55,674 nt of DNA, from assembly GCA_049680625.1 (NCBI GenBank), contig JBAUID010000230.1, positions 1-55,674 of the forward strand, written 5' to 3'. A model generated the notes under the pieces. The model worked only from the letters and a program-made list of their open reading frames with translations, did no database searches and was not told the DNA's origin. This document shows positions 6,984 to 15,719 of the stretch, piece by piece. Both the position numbers and the translations under genes were made by a program. How positions within the stretch are numbered: position 1 is the first letter of the stretch; the number at the start of each line of letters is the position of its first letter. The stretch comes from JAUIAI01 sp049680625. GTDB lineage: Bacteria > Pseudomonadota > Gammaproteobacteria > Burkholderiales > Burkholderiaceae_E.

Positions 6984-8456
6984 GTGAGTGAAGATTCTGA
7001 AATCTATCGGTTGTCGTTGGCCCAGCTTACCCAGGGCCTGGACACCAAAACATTCTCAGCCAGCGAGCTGGCTGAATATTTTCTGGCGCGCGTACAAGGT
7101 AGTTCGCTGAATGCATTCATCGATGTTCAACCCGAACTCACGATGGCCCAGGCGGCAGCTGCCGACAAACGCATTGCCGCTGGTGAGCGCAGTGCGTTGT
7201 TAGGCATTCCTATCGCGCACAAAGATATTTTCGTTACCACGGGTTGGCGCTCAACGGCTGGTTCGCGAATGCTGGAAAACTACGTCAGTCCGTTTGATGC
7301 TTCAGTGGTCGAGCGGCTCAGTGCCGCCGGTGCGGTGTGCCTGGGCAAACTTAATTGTGATGAGTTTGCCATGGGTTCGGGAAACGAGAATTCGTATTTT
7401 GGGCCGGCGGTTAATCCCTGGGGCAGTTCTGCGGTGCCCGGTGGCTCATCTGGTGGGTCGGCAGCGGCAGTAGCCGCAGGCCTTGCCCCGCTGACGACCG
7501 CAACAGACACCGGCGGATCGGTACGTCAGCCGGCGGCGATGTGTGGCGTAACAGGTATCAAGCCAACCTATGGCCGCGTCTCGCGTTACGGCATGATCGC
7601 TTTTGCATCCAGTCTTGACCAGGCCGGGGTGATTGGCCGGTCAGCCGCCGATTGTGCGGTGGGTTTATCAGCCATAGCCGGTTTTGATCGTCGCGACAGC
7701 ACTTGTGTAGACCGTCCCGATGAAGATTTCAGCCGTGACCTGAATAAACCGCTCGATGGGCTGCGGGTGGGTTTGCCGGTCGAGTTTTTTGGGGCCGGCC
7801 TGGCCCCCGATGTGCTTAAAGCAGTGAACAGCGCGGTCGAGAAACTGCGCTCTCTGGGTGCCACAACCGTTGATGTGAGTCTGCCCGATACTGAACTGGC
7901 AATTCCGGCTTACTACGTGATTGCACCGGCCGAAGCCTCGAGCAATTTGTCCAGGTTCGACGGGGTGCGTTATGGATTTCGCGCGGAACAGTACAGCGAC
8001 CTGAACGACATGTATGAAAAAACGCGGGCCCAGGGTTTTGGCGACGAAGTGCGCCGCCGAATTCTGGTGGGGGCGTTTGTGTTGTCCCATGGTTACTACG
8101 ATGCCTACTACCGCAAGGCGCAGCGGCTGCGTCGCCGCATTGCGGATGATTTTTCTCGTTGTTTTGAGACAGTTGATGTGATTGCCGGGCCGGTTTCACC
8201 AACCACAGCATGGCAAATAGGTGAGCGGGTTAACGACCCGGTGAGCAATTACCTCGCTGATATTTTCACCCTGCCTGCATCTCTGGCGGGGCTGCCCGGA
8301 TTGTCGGTGCCAGCCGGATTTGGCGACGCAGGCCTGCCGGTTGGCCTGCAACTTATGGCCAATTACTTCCAGGAAGCGCGGTTGCTGAATGTTGCCCATC
8401 AATATCAACAAGTGACCGACTGGCATCAGAAATTTCCGCAACACAACAGATCCTGA
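6984..8456 (+). CDS. gatA: aspartyl/glutamyl-tRNA amidotransferase subunit A
   Basis: Amidase-signature glutaminase subunit that frees ammonia from glutamine for transfer to aminoacyl-tRNA on GatB. The 490-residue protein shows the full Ser-cisSer-Lys triad: Lys80 (IAHKD), Ser155 in GGSSGGS and the nucleophile Ser179 in TDTGGSVRQPA. The start is GTG, with GGAG nine bases upstream. It is preceded by gatC and separated from gatB by a lipoprotein gene, which breaks the usual contiguous gatCAB order. Confidence 0.95.
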   Translation: MSEDSEIYRLSLAQLTQGLDTKTFSASELAEYFLARVQGSSLNAFIDVQPELTMAQAAAADKRIAAGERSALLGIPIAHKDIFVTTGWRSTAGSRMLENYVSPFDASVVERLSAAGAVCLGKLNCDEFAMGSGNENSYFGPAVNPWGSSAVPGGSSGGSAAAVAAGLAPLTTATDTGGSVRQPAAMCGVTGIKPTYGRVSRYGMIAFASSLDQAGVIGRSAADCAVGLSAIAGFDRRDSTCVDRPDEDFSRDLNKPLDGLRVGLPVEFFGAGLAPDVLKAVNSAVEKLRSLGATTVDVSLPDTELAIPAYYVIAPAEASSNLSRFDGVRYGFRAEQYSDLNDMYEKTRAQGFGDEVRRRILVGAFVLSHGYYDAYYRKAQRLRRRIADDFSRCFETVDVIAGPVSPTTAWQIGERVNDPVSNYLADIFTLPASLAGLPGLSVPAGFGDAGLPVGLQLMANYFQEARLLNVAHQYQQVTDWHQKFPQHNRS

Positions 8457-8512
8457 TCATGAACCACAGATTTTCAGATACCCAGAAACTTTCGCTAAAA
8501 AGGTAACCAAAA

Positions 8513-9037
8513 ATGATCAATAAAATTTTTCTGATGCTGACTGCCATTGTACTTTCTGCGTGTTCGAACATTCCTTTGATAGGTTCTGGTTCATCGCAAG
8601 ACTCTACGTCTGCTCCCGCGGCAACAACGCCGGCGCCGCGTGGGGGTTCCACCCGCCAGCCGGAGCAGATTTCGGGCAAAGGAATCAACCTGGTTGGCGA
8701 TTGCAAACAAAAAGAAATTGATGGTTTTGAAGAAAACGCCCAGGTTGTTGTCAAAGGCGGGCGGATGCTAAACCTGACCTGGCGGATGCGGCTTGGTCGC
8801 AAAGGCACGTGCAGTTTTGATGGTGAAGATTTTCGCCAGACACGTGATACCCCAAGTATTGAACTGGTCGCCAAAGATGGTTCGGGATGTCGCTTACTGA
8901 TGTGGGCGGACGGGCGTAGCCATCGCGTCACCCTGGCCCATAACAATTGCGCCAACTTCTGTACCCGCGGCGTCTACGACAAAGCCTGGCCGGTGATGTT
9001 TGATCCTCGTACTGGCGGTTGCGCCAACAACAACTGA
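8513..9037 (+). CDS. small lipoprotein of unknown function inserted between gatA and gatB
   Basis: Protein of 174 residues with a clear lipoprotein signal: MINKIFLMLTAIVLSAC, lipobox LSAC, Cys17. A low-complexity Ser/Ala/Pro/Thr linker (about 20-50) follows, then a compact region with several cysteines (CKQKEIDGF, GTCSFDGEDF, GCRLLMWADG, NNCANFCTRG) that could form disulfides in the periplasm. I do not recognise the family. The upstream spacer is AT-rich, with AAAAGG before the ATG. It ends nine bases before the gatB start, so gatB may depend on the same transcript. The function has no evident link to tRNA amidation. Confidence 0.8.
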   Translation: MINKIFLMLTAIVLSACSNIPLIGSGSSQDSTSAPAATTPAPRGGSTRQPEQISGKGINLVGDCKQKEIDGFEENAQVVVKGGRMLNLTWRMRLGRKGTCSFDGEDFRQTRDTPSIELVAKDGSGCRLLMWADGRSHRVTLAHNNCANFCTRGVYDKAWPVMFDPRTGGCANNN

Positions 9038-9045
9038 TTAAGACT

Positions 9046-10560
9046 ATGGCAGCATTTGAGACTGTTATCGGCTTGGAAACCCATGTCCAGCTGGCGACAA
9101 AATCGAAAATATTCTCTGGTGGCTCGACCAGTTTCGGGGCCGAACCAAACCGGCACGCGTGTGCGGTTGACCTGGCATTGCCCGGCGTATTGCCGGTAAT
9201 CAATCGCGAGGCGGTGGCGTGCGCAATTCGATTTGGTCTGGCGGTTGGTGCCCAGGTTGCGCAACGTTCTGTCTTTGCGCGCAAGAATTATTTTTACCCT
9301 GATTTGCCCAAGGGTTATCAGATCAGTCAGTTTGAAATGCCGGTGGTCATTGGCGGCTCGGTTTCATTTCAACTCAGTATTGGTAACGAAGCGGGTAAAG
9401 ACGCCGGTAGAGAAACCCGTTTACAGACGGTTGAGTTAACCCGGGCCCATCTTGAAGAAGACGCCGGTAAATCGCTGCACGAAGATTATGCGAATGCGTC
9501 GGGCATCGACCTGAACCGGGCGGGCACTCCATTGCTGGAAATTGTTACCGAACCCGTAATGAGCAGTGCGCAGCAGGCGGTTGCTTATGCCCGTACCCTG
9601 CATTCCCTGGTTGTCTGGCTTGGGATCTGTGACGGCAATATGCAGGAAGGATCGTTCCGATGTGATGCCAATGTGTCGGTCCGCCGTCCCGGTGAACCCC
9701 TGGGAACGCGCTCCGAAATCAAGAACCTCAATTCTTTTCGCTTTCTGGAGCGGGCGATTGAATTCGAAGTTCAGCGGCAGATTGAATTAATTGAAGACGG
9801 TGGTCGGGTCGTGCAGGAAACTCGTCTTTACGACCCCGACCGGGATGAAACCCGTTCAATGCGCAGCAAGGAAGATGCAATGGATTATCGCTACTTCCCG
9901 GATCCGGATCTGCCCGACCTTGTCATCAGCCCCGACTGGATCGAACAAATTCGCGCTGAAATGCCTGAATTGCCGGCGGCCAAACAAGCGCGCTTTGTTG
10001 CCGAGTACGGGCTCAGTGAATCGGATGCCGATTTGTTGTCAGCATCGCATGATGTGGCGAATTATTTTGAGGCATTGGTCGCCAGCTTGCCGGATGCGGG
10101 CAAGCTGGGCAAGACGGCAGCAAACTGGGTAATGTCTGACTTATCAGCCGCGGTGAATCGAGATGAAATTGCTTTTGATTCAGCACCGGTTACCCCGGCA
10201 GCGCTGGCGGCCCTGGTAAGCCGGATTCATGATGGCACGATTACCGGCCGGGTTGCCAAAGACTTGTTTGCCGGTTTGTGGGCCGAGGGCAGTGCCGATA
10301 CTTTTGCGGCGGCGCTGAGTGCGCTGGATGCGACTATCGAGAAACAAGGCCTGAAGCAGATCAATGATGACGGTGCTTTGGTTGGCATCATCCAGGAAGT
10401 GCTCGCTGCCAACGAGAAATCGGTCACTGAGTTTTTATCAGGTAAAGACAAAGCCCTCAATTCCCTGGTAGGCCAGGTAATGAAAGCAACCCGGGGCAAA
10501 GGCAATGCCCAGCGTATTAATGAGTTAATGCGCGAAGCTGTTGCTGCGCTTAAACCTTAA
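9046..10560 (+). CDS. gatB: aspartyl/glutamyl-tRNA amidotransferase subunit B
   Basis: tRNA-binding and kinase/transamidase subunit of GatCAB, about 504 residues. The start chosen gives MAAFETVIGLETHVQL, the typical GatB N-terminus; an upstream TTG would add nine residues (RQQQLIKT-like) unlike the family. Hallmarks are GLETHVQL, the ARKNYFYPDLPKGYQISQ segment, HLEEDAGKSLHE and the Mg/ATP-site region DFNRAGTPLLEI-like (here DLNRAGTPLLEIVTEP). The C-terminal YqeY-like tail domain (about 360-504) is complete. It converges on the DUF4124 gene with 43 bp between. Confidence 0.95.
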   Translation: MAAFETVIGLETHVQLATKSKIFSGGSTSFGAEPNRHACAVDLALPGVLPVINREAVACAIRFGLAVGAQVAQRSVFARKNYFYPDLPKGYQISQFEMPVVIGGSVSFQLSIGNEAGKDAGRETRLQTVELTRAHLEEDAGKSLHEDYANASGIDLNRAGTPLLEIVTEPVMSSAQQAVAYARTLHSLVVWLGICDGNMQEGSFRCDANVSVRRPGEPLGTRSEIKNLNSFRFLERAIEFEVQRQIELIEDGGRVVQETRLYDPDRDETRSMRSKEDAMDYRYFPDPDLPDLVISPDWIEQIRAEMPELPAAKQARFVAEYGLSESDADLLSASHDVANYFEALVASLPDAGKLGKTAANWVMSDLSAAVNRDEIAFDSAPVTPAALAALVSRIHDGTITGRVAKDLFAGLWAEGSADTFAAALSALDATIEKQGLKQINDDGALVGIIQEVLAANEKSVTEFLSGKDKALNSLVGQVMKATRGKGNAQRINELMREAVAALKP

Positions 10561-10563
10561 GTT

Positions 10564-10578
10564 ATCTGGGCGCCAGAT
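10564..10578. terminator. short perfect hairpin between converging gatB and DUF4124 gene
   Basis: ATCTGG-GCG-CCAGAT forms a perfect 6-bp stem with a 3-base loop, four bases after the gatB stop. Its placement between convergent genes suits a two-way transcription end, but no T-run follows on either strand, so intrinsic termination is doubtful. Confidence 0.3.
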
Positions 10579-10603
10579 TGGCCGGCAACGAAAGGCAGGG
10601 CAA

Positions 10604-11245
10604 TTAGCTGCCCGCAAGCCGGTCTGCTTCAGCCATTCGGTCAAGTAGCGTCTGTAGACGCACCGCATCTTCTCCAAAGCGGATGCGAATCTGTTCCTGT
10701 TCGTTCAAGTGCGCTTTTACCAACGCATCTTCAGACAAAATTGCGCTGGCGATCTGGGCAACTTTTTGTTTCATTTGCCCCGGTGCCTTGCCTGGTGGAT
10801 AAGCTCGGGTTGCTGCCTGCGTGGCGCGTAACTGTTTGTGTAATAGCACCATGCGTTCATAGGTTTGATCAATTTGCGTCTGCACGATGCCAATCTGTCG
10901 GTTGCGCATATTATCGAGCTCGTCCATCGTCGGATATGCAGTGATCAGTGCGCGGTCGCGTGCTTGTTCCTGGCGACGACGCATTGAATCGGCGCGATCA
11001 ATAATTTTCTGGCGTTGTGCCGCTTCACGTTGAGAGCGGGTTAACGGCGGCGCAATATTACGCTTGAGAGCACCATCTTGACGCAACTCGCGCATTGGCA
11101 ACTTTGCGCATTCCGGAATTGGACGATCGCTGGTTATGGTTCGTCCGTCCTGCGTTTTGCAGCTATAAATTTGGGCATGTGCGTTTGCTGCCGCCATCCA
11201 GGCAAGCAAAACAAACAGGAGGCGGAGTAATCCCTTCGTATTCAT
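10604..11245 (-). CDS. DUF4124 domain-containing periplasmic protein
   Basis: Exported protein of 213 residues. A signal peptide (MNTKGLLRLLFVLLAWMAAANAHA, cleavage after AHA) precedes a DUF4124 domain (about 25-60: IYSCKTQDGRTITSDRPIPEC), a small beta module with two Cys found in many proteobacterial envelope proteins. The rest is a long charged helical region with probable coiled coils (SQREAAQRQKIIDRADSMRR and the C-terminal EQEQIRIRF segment). No enzymatic motif is visible. It lies 13 bp downstream of pyrE on the same strand; DUF4124 genes next to pyrE are seen in other gammaproteobacteria. Confidence 0.85.
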   Translation of the reverse strand: MNTKGLLRLLFVLLAWMAAANAHAQIYSCKTQDGRTITSDRPIPECAKLPMRELRQDGALKRNIAPPLTRSQREAAQRQKIIDRADSMRRRQEQARDRALITAYPTMDELDNMRNRQIGIVQTQIDQTYERMVLLHKQLRATQAATRAYPPGKAPGQMKQKVAQIASAILSEDALVKAHLNEQEQIRIRFGEDAVRLQTLLDRMAEADRLAGS

Positions 11246-11258
11246 ACCCCCATGCTAA

Positions 11259-11951
11259 TCAGGCGGACGTATTCACTCCATATAGGGTGCGATAAGCGGT
11301 AATCCGCTCGCGATGGGCGGTGTTTGCCTCAGTGTTATCGGCCGAATTCATGAATTGCAAGAGGTCTTCCAGGTTGGCAATTGCGACAACCGGCAATCCA
11401 ATTTCCTGTTCAACCTGCTGAACTGCAGATAACTTGCCAATTTGTGTTGCGGACCCGGAACGTTCCTGGCGGTCCAGGGCGATGATGACCCCAGTTGGCG
11501 TGGCACCGCTATTTTCCAGGACTTTTACTGATTCGCGTACCGAGGTGCCGGCACTAATAACGTCGTCGATGATTAAAACCCGCTGCCCGTCGACGGGGGC
11601 TCCAACCAAAATGCCACCTTCGCCATGGTCTTTCGCTTCTTTGCGGTTAAATGCGAACGGTCGGTCCGGGCCCGAACGACTCAGTTCAACCGCCGTGGCA
11701 CTGGCCAGGGTGATGCCTTTGTAAGCAGGCCCGAACAACACGTCGAATTGCAGCAGTCCACTTTGCTCGGCTTCGTTGATGGCGCGCGCATAAAAGCCAG
11801 CGAGGCGGCCTAACAATGCGCCGCTATTGAATGAGCCGGCATTAAAGAAGTACGGGGACAGGCGTCCGGCTTTGGTCTGGAACTGGCCAAACGTCAAAAT
11901 TCCGGATTCAACCGCAAAGCGGATAAACTGCTGATGCAATTGGTCAGACAC
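11259..11951 (-). CDS. pyrE: orotate phosphoribosyltransferase
   Basis: Pyrimidine biosynthesis enzyme joining orotate and PRPP to give OMP. The PRPP-binding motif VLIIDDVISAGTS and the flexible-loop region FNRKEAKDHGEGGILVG are intact. I take a GTG start (VSDQLHQQFIRFAVE) preceded by AGGAAAA; the longer open frame from about 12014 would add 21 residues (MPFRFSEITRI...) that overlap the divergent exonuclease gene and do not resemble the family. With the GTG start the protein is about 230 residues, slightly longer than E. coli PyrE (213). Only 28 bp then separate it from the divergent gene. Confidence 0.92.
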   Translation of the reverse strand: MSDQLHQQFIRFAVESGILTFGQFQTKAGRLSPYFFNAGSFNSGALLGRLAGFYARAINEAEQSGLLQFDVLFGPAYKGITLASATAVELSRSGPDRPFAFNRKEAKDHGEGGILVGAPVDGQRVLIIDDVISAGTSVRESVKVLENSGATPTGVIIALDRQERSGSATQIGKLSAVQQVEQEIGLPVVAIANLEDLLQFMNSADNTEANTAHRERITAYRTLYGVNTSA

Positions 11952-11979
11952 ACTTTTTCCTGGCAGGTAGAGATAACAA

Positions 11980-12756
11980 ATGATACGGGTGATTTCGCTA
12001 AACCTAAACGGCATCAGGGCAGCTACACGAAAAGGCTGGCATGAGTGGCTTGCTCAGCAGTCTGCTGATGTTGTCTGTGTCCAGGAATTAAAAGCGCAAA
12101 TTGCCGATATCGAAGCCAGCCTGCATCGTATTGACAACATGGAGGGACACTTTTGTGTTGCTGACAAAAAAGGCTATAGCGGGGTGGGCATTTACAGTCG
12201 GCGAAAACCGCTGGCTGTGACCTCTGGTTTTGGCAGCAAAGAGTTCGATCCCGAGGGGCGGTATATCGAAGCCGACTTTGGACGTTATTGTGTGATCTCG
12301 GTTTATGTGCCGTCTGGAACCAGTTCACCAGAACGCCTTGCCGCCAAGTATCGCTTCATGGATGAGTTCTTTATACATTTAGACAAACTCAAAGCCTCGG
12401 GCAAAGAAATAATTTTGTGTGGAGACTGGAATATTGCCCACAAAGAAATTGACCTTAAAAACTGGCGCACTAACCAAAAAAATTCGGGATTCCTGCCTGA
12501 AGAGCGGGCATGGCTGAGCAAGGTATTTGATCTTCAGGGTTATGTTGACGTGTTCCGGAAAATCGATGACCGTCCCGATCAATATACATTCTGGAGCAAC
12601 CGGGGGCAGGCCTGGGACAAGAACGTCGGCTGGCGTCTCGACTACCAGATAAGCACCCCGGGCATCGCGTCAAAAGCGAAGGCCAGTTCGATATACACCG
12701 ATGCGCGTTTTTCCGACCATGCGCCACTGACAATCGATTATGCCGTCCGACGCTAA
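11980..12756 (+). CDS. xth: exodeoxyribonuclease III (exonuclease III/Crc family), catalytic residues kept
   Basis: Mg-dependent 3'-5' exonuclease and AP endonuclease for base-excision repair, 258 residues. Catalytic motifs are present: SLNLNG (metal-binding Asn), VQELKAQ (Glu36), GDWNIAH (Asp/Asn) and the C-terminal SDHAP (Asp-His). This locus, divergent from pyrE, is where pseudomonads carry the catalytically dead RNA-binding regulator Crc; the middle of this protein (IDLKNWRTNQKNSGFLPEERAW) strongly recalls Crc, but the residues Crc has lost are still here. So it is probably an active nuclease orthologous to the Crc ancestor. The gene overlaps ampG by 17 bp. Confidence 0.9.
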   Translation: MIRVISLNLNGIRAATRKGWHEWLAQQSADVVCVQELKAQIADIEASLHRIDNMEGHFCVADKKGYSGVGIYSRRKPLAVTSGFGSKEFDPEGRYIEADFGRYCVISVYVPSGTSSPERLAAKYRFMDEFFIHLDKLKASGKEIILCGDWNIAHKEIDLKNWRTNQKNSGFLPEERAWLSKVFDLQGYVDVFRKIDDRPDQYTFWSNRGQAWDKNVGWRLDYQISTPGIASKAKASSIYTDARFSDHAPLTIDYAVRR

Positions 12757-14227
12757 ATCGGATCGGGCTTCGATGGCCGGTAATCTGGCCATGTACCTGC
12801 AGGTATTTGTCAGTCGCAAAATGGCGGCGATGCTGGCCCTGGGTTTTGCCAGCGGCCTGCCGCTGGCTTTGTCGGGCGGAACGTTACAAGCCTGGCTGAC
12901 AATCGACGGTATCGACATCAAAACCATTGGCTATTTTGCCCTGGTTGGTTTGCCCTACACCTTCAAGTTTGTGTGGGCGCCCCTGGTCGATCGGTTCGAA
13001 CCGCCCGCATTCAGCCGGCGCCGCGGATGGCTGATTGTCACCCAGATATGTATCGCCCTGGTTTGCTTTCTGATGGCTGGTATCAAGCCATCCCAGGATA
13101 CCCAGTTACTTGCTGTGCTCGCGGTTTCAATGGCGTTCTTGTCGGCATCTCAGGACATCGTCTTTGACGCTTACCGGTCCGATCTGCTCGATAATGCTGA
13201 GCGCGGTGCCGGCGCCGCCTTGTCCGTACTGGGTTACCGTTTGGCCATGTTGGTCTCCGGTGGCCTGGGCCTGATTCTGGCTGATAGCTTTCTCGGCTGG
13301 CCGAACATGTTTCGACTGATGGGGGGGCTTATGCTGATTGCCGCCGCCGTCAGTCTGTTTGTGCCCGGGGTTCCCGACCTTAAGGCAATAGTCGGTTCAG
13401 CCAGGCGGGAGCTGACCGGCTTTGCCGCCATGGTGAGCGCCGGCATCGCTGTTTGGTACCTGACCCGGCTGATACCGGCGGGTTGGTTTGAAGTGAATCG
13501 CTTTGCTGGCTTGCTGGTCAACAGCTTGTCGATGGTGGCTGCAATGACTGCCGGTTTGTACGCCGCCCGGGCGGCGGGTTTTCCATCGTTTGTGCAGCCG
13601 TGGGATGCCTTTTTCACCCGGCGCAACGCGGTCTGGTTATTACTTCTAATCATCTTATACAAACTCGGCGATGCATTTGCGGGCAGCCTGTCAACCACCT
13701 TCCTGATTCGTGGCGCCGGCTTCAGTGCAACCGAAGTTGGCGCGGTCAACAAAGTACTTGGCCTTCTGGCAACCATTGTTGGTGCCCTTGTTGGTGGTGC
13801 CTGGTTGTCACGCCGAACCTTGTTTCAAGCACTCATGGTTTTTGGTGTTTTACAAGCCGTCTCAAACTTTGGTTACTGGCTGATTTCGGTCCTGCCCAAG
13901 AGTTATCCGTTAATGGCTACAGCCATTGGGGTTGAAAACTTATGCGGTGGCATGGGCACGGCAGCATTTGTCGCTTTCCTGATGGCAATGACCGATCGGC
14001 GTTATTCCGCTGCTCAGTACGCCTTGTTGTCAGCACTGGCTGCCGTCGGCCGTATTTACGTAGGCCCGGTAGCCGGTGTCATGGTGGACGCCTACGACTG
14101 GCCGTACTTCTTCTTGTTCACCGTACTCACCGCTTTACCCGGACTGATCATGTTGTGGTGGTTGCGTCCCGATGTCCTGGCCCTGGACCCGCCGCGTGAA
14201 TCTATTGTTCCCCCGGCAGAAAAGTAA
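12740..14227 (+). CDS. ampG: AmpG-type muropeptide permease (MFS)
   Basis: Inner-membrane transporter importing GlcNAc-anhydroMurNAc peptides for cell-wall recycling. The 495-residue protein begins its first helix with the AmpG signature (MLALGFASGLPLALSGGTLQ) and continues with TLQAWL, GLPYTFKFVWAPLVDR and RRRGWLIVTQ. About 12-14 hydrophobic segments can be counted. The start overlaps the end of the exonuclease gene by 17 bp, implying co-translation. A lytic transglycosylase, which makes AmpG substrates, is encoded at 51-53 kb. Confidence 0.92.
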   Translation: MPSDAKSDRASMAGNLAMYLQVFVSRKMAAMLALGFASGLPLALSGGTLQAWLTIDGIDIKTIGYFALVGLPYTFKFVWAPLVDRFEPPAFSRRRGWLIVTQICIALVCFLMAGIKPSQDTQLLAVLAVSMAFLSASQDIVFDAYRSDLLDNAERGAGAALSVLGYRLAMLVSGGLGLILADSFLGWPNMFRLMGGLMLIAAAVSLFVPGVPDLKAIVGSARRELTGFAAMVSAGIAVWYLTRLIPAGWFEVNRFAGLLVNSLSMVAAMTAGLYAARAAGFPSFVQPWDAFFTRRNAVWLLLLIILYKLGDAFAGSLSTTFLIRGAGFSATEVGAVNKVLGLLATIVGALVGGAWLSRRTLFQALMVFGVLQAVSNFGYWLISVLPKSYPLMATAIGVENLCGGMGTAAFVAFLMAMTDRRYSAAQYALLSALAAVGRIYVGPVAGVMVDAYDWPYFFLFTVLTALPGLIMLWWLRPDVLALDPPRESIVPPAEK

Positions 14228-14310
14228 CCGCCTGGGCTACAGAAAAATGGCGCGATTTTGGGCGGCAATGTGTGGCATTGCGTGGTATTGGACGATGTCG
14301 GAGCAATCGC

Positions 14311-14365
14311 TTAACTTGTGTGCCGTGCCGTTGGGAAGTCGCTACACTAAGCGACCCTAAGTTAA
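14311..14365. promoter_or_regulatory. nested inverted repeats upstream of the CoA-transferase operon
   Basis: TTAACTT (14311-14317) pairs with AAGTTAA (14359-14365); inside them GTCGCT (14338-14343) pairs with AGCGAC (14350-14355). A -10-like TACACT (14343-14348) overlaps the inner repeat. The block lies 27 bp before the scoA-like ATG. Possible roles are an operator pair around the promoter or a structured leader. Confidence 0.4.
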
Positions 14366-14391
14366 ACAGCTGAGCACTTCAGACCCGCCTC

Positions 14392-15060
14392 ATGATTAAT
14401 CGTATTGTTTCCACTGTCGCTGATGCGTTGAGCGGCATTCAGAATGGCGCGACCGTTTTAGTGGGTGGTTTCGGCGGAGCCGGCATGCCCAATGCATTAA
14501 TTGACGGGTTGATCGCAACCGGTGCGCGCGACCTGACCCTGGTGAGCAATAACGCCGGTAGCGGTGAGACTGGCCTGGCAGCTTTGCTTAAAGCCGGACA
14601 AGTACGAAAAATTTTATGCTCGTTTCCGCGCCAGGCGGATTCACACGTTTTTGATGATCTGTATCGCGCTGGAAAAATTGAACTTGAGCTGGTGCCTCAA
14701 GGCAATCTGGCTGAACGTATTCGCGCGGCTGGCGCTGGAATCGGTGGATTCTTTACCCCAACCGGTTATGGTACCGAGCTGGCGAAAGGCAAAGAGACCC
14801 GGTTGATCGATGGTCGGCATTATGTTTTTGAAACGCCGATTCATGCAGACTTTGCATTGATCAAAGCCCATTGCGCCGATCGCTGGGGCAACCTGACATA
14901 TCGGATGACGGCTCGCAACTTCGGGCCGGTCATGGCAACCGCGGCGAAATGTACGGTTGCGCAGGTAGCGCAAATTGTTGAACTGGGCACGATTGACCCC
15001 GAATTAGTGGTGACCCCAGGTATTCATGTACAACGTGTTGTGCAGGTGACGGAGTCGTGA
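14392..15060 (+). CDS. scoA: 3-oxoacid CoA-transferase, subunit A
   Basis: Alpha subunit of a class I CoA-transferase that moves CoA from succinyl-CoA to a 3-oxoacid such as acetoacetate or 3-oxoadipate. The 222-residue protein shows the glycine-rich start VLVGGFGGAGMPNALIDGL and NNAGSGETGLAALL, typical of ScoA/PcaI. It ends in a TGATG junction with the beta subunit, so the two are translationally coupled. The protein sequence does not separate acetoacetate from 3-oxoadipate use, and no other beta-ketoadipate gene is nearby. Confidence 0.9.
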   Translation: MINRIVSTVADALSGIQNGATVLVGGFGGAGMPNALIDGLIATGARDLTLVSNNAGSGETGLAALLKAGQVRKILCSFPRQADSHVFDDLYRAGKIELELVPQGNLAERIRAAGAGIGGFFTPTGYGTELAKGKETRLIDGRHYVFETPIHADFALIKAHCADRWGNLTYRMTARNFGPVMATAAKCTVAQVAQIVELGTIDPELVVTPGIHVQRVVQVTES

Positions 15061-15719
15061 TGGAAAAGAAAAATCGAACCCGCGATGAGATCGCAGCCCG
15101 CGTTGCCGCAGATATTCCCGACGGGGCGTTTGTTAATCTTGGCATTGGCCTGCCAACGAAGGTTGCCAATCACCTGCCGCCTGACCGTGAGATTATCCTG
15201 CATACCGAAAACGGTTTACTCGGTATGGGGCCGGCGCCGATGCCTGGAAAAGAAGACCCTGATCTGATTAACGCTGGCAAACAAGCGGTCACTACCTTAC
15301 CCGGTGCTGCGTTTTTTCATCATGCAGACTCTTTTGCAATGATGCGCGGTGGCCACCTGGATATTTGTGTTCTGGGTGCGTTTCAGGTGTCGTCCACCGG
15401 GGATCTGGCAAACTGGAGTACCGGTGAGCCCGGTGCCATTCCCGCGGTCGGTGGGGCGATGGACCTGGCCACGGGCGCTCGCCAGGTTTTTATCATGATG
15501 GAGCACTTGACCCGCGACGGTCAAAGCAAGCTGGTCGATAAATGTACGTATCCGCTAACCGGGGTTGGCTGTGTTGCGCGCGTATATACCGACCTTGCTG
15601 TTATTGACATTACCCCTGACGGTTTCGTCGTTACCGAAATGGTCAGTGGCCTGAGTTTTGACGAGCTGGCGCAATTGACAGCCGCCCCGATCCGGCGCGG
15701 TAAAGGTTTGATCGGATAA
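15060..15719 (+). CDS. scoB: 3-oxoacid CoA-transferase, subunit B
   Basis: Beta subunit of the class I CoA-transferase, 219 residues. It carries the catalytic glutamate in LHTENGLLGMGPAP (Glu50 from this start), which forms the glutamyl-CoA thioester, and GIGLPTKVANHLP. I use the ATG inside TGATG, with GGAG five bases upstream, rather than the GTG three bases earlier. The gene ends TAATG, overlapping the start of the FAD-binding protein by one base, so at least three genes form one operon. Confidence 0.91.
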   Translation: MEKKNRTRDEIAARVAADIPDGAFVNLGIGLPTKVANHLPPDREIILHTENGLLGMGPAPMPGKEDPDLINAGKQAVTTLPGAAFFHHADSFAMMRGGHLDICVLGAFQVSSTGDLANWSTGEPGAIPAVGGAMDLATGARQVFIMMEHLTRDGQSKLVDKCTYPLTGVGCVARVYTDLAVIDITPDGFVVTEMVSGLSFDELAQLTAAPIRRGKGLIG

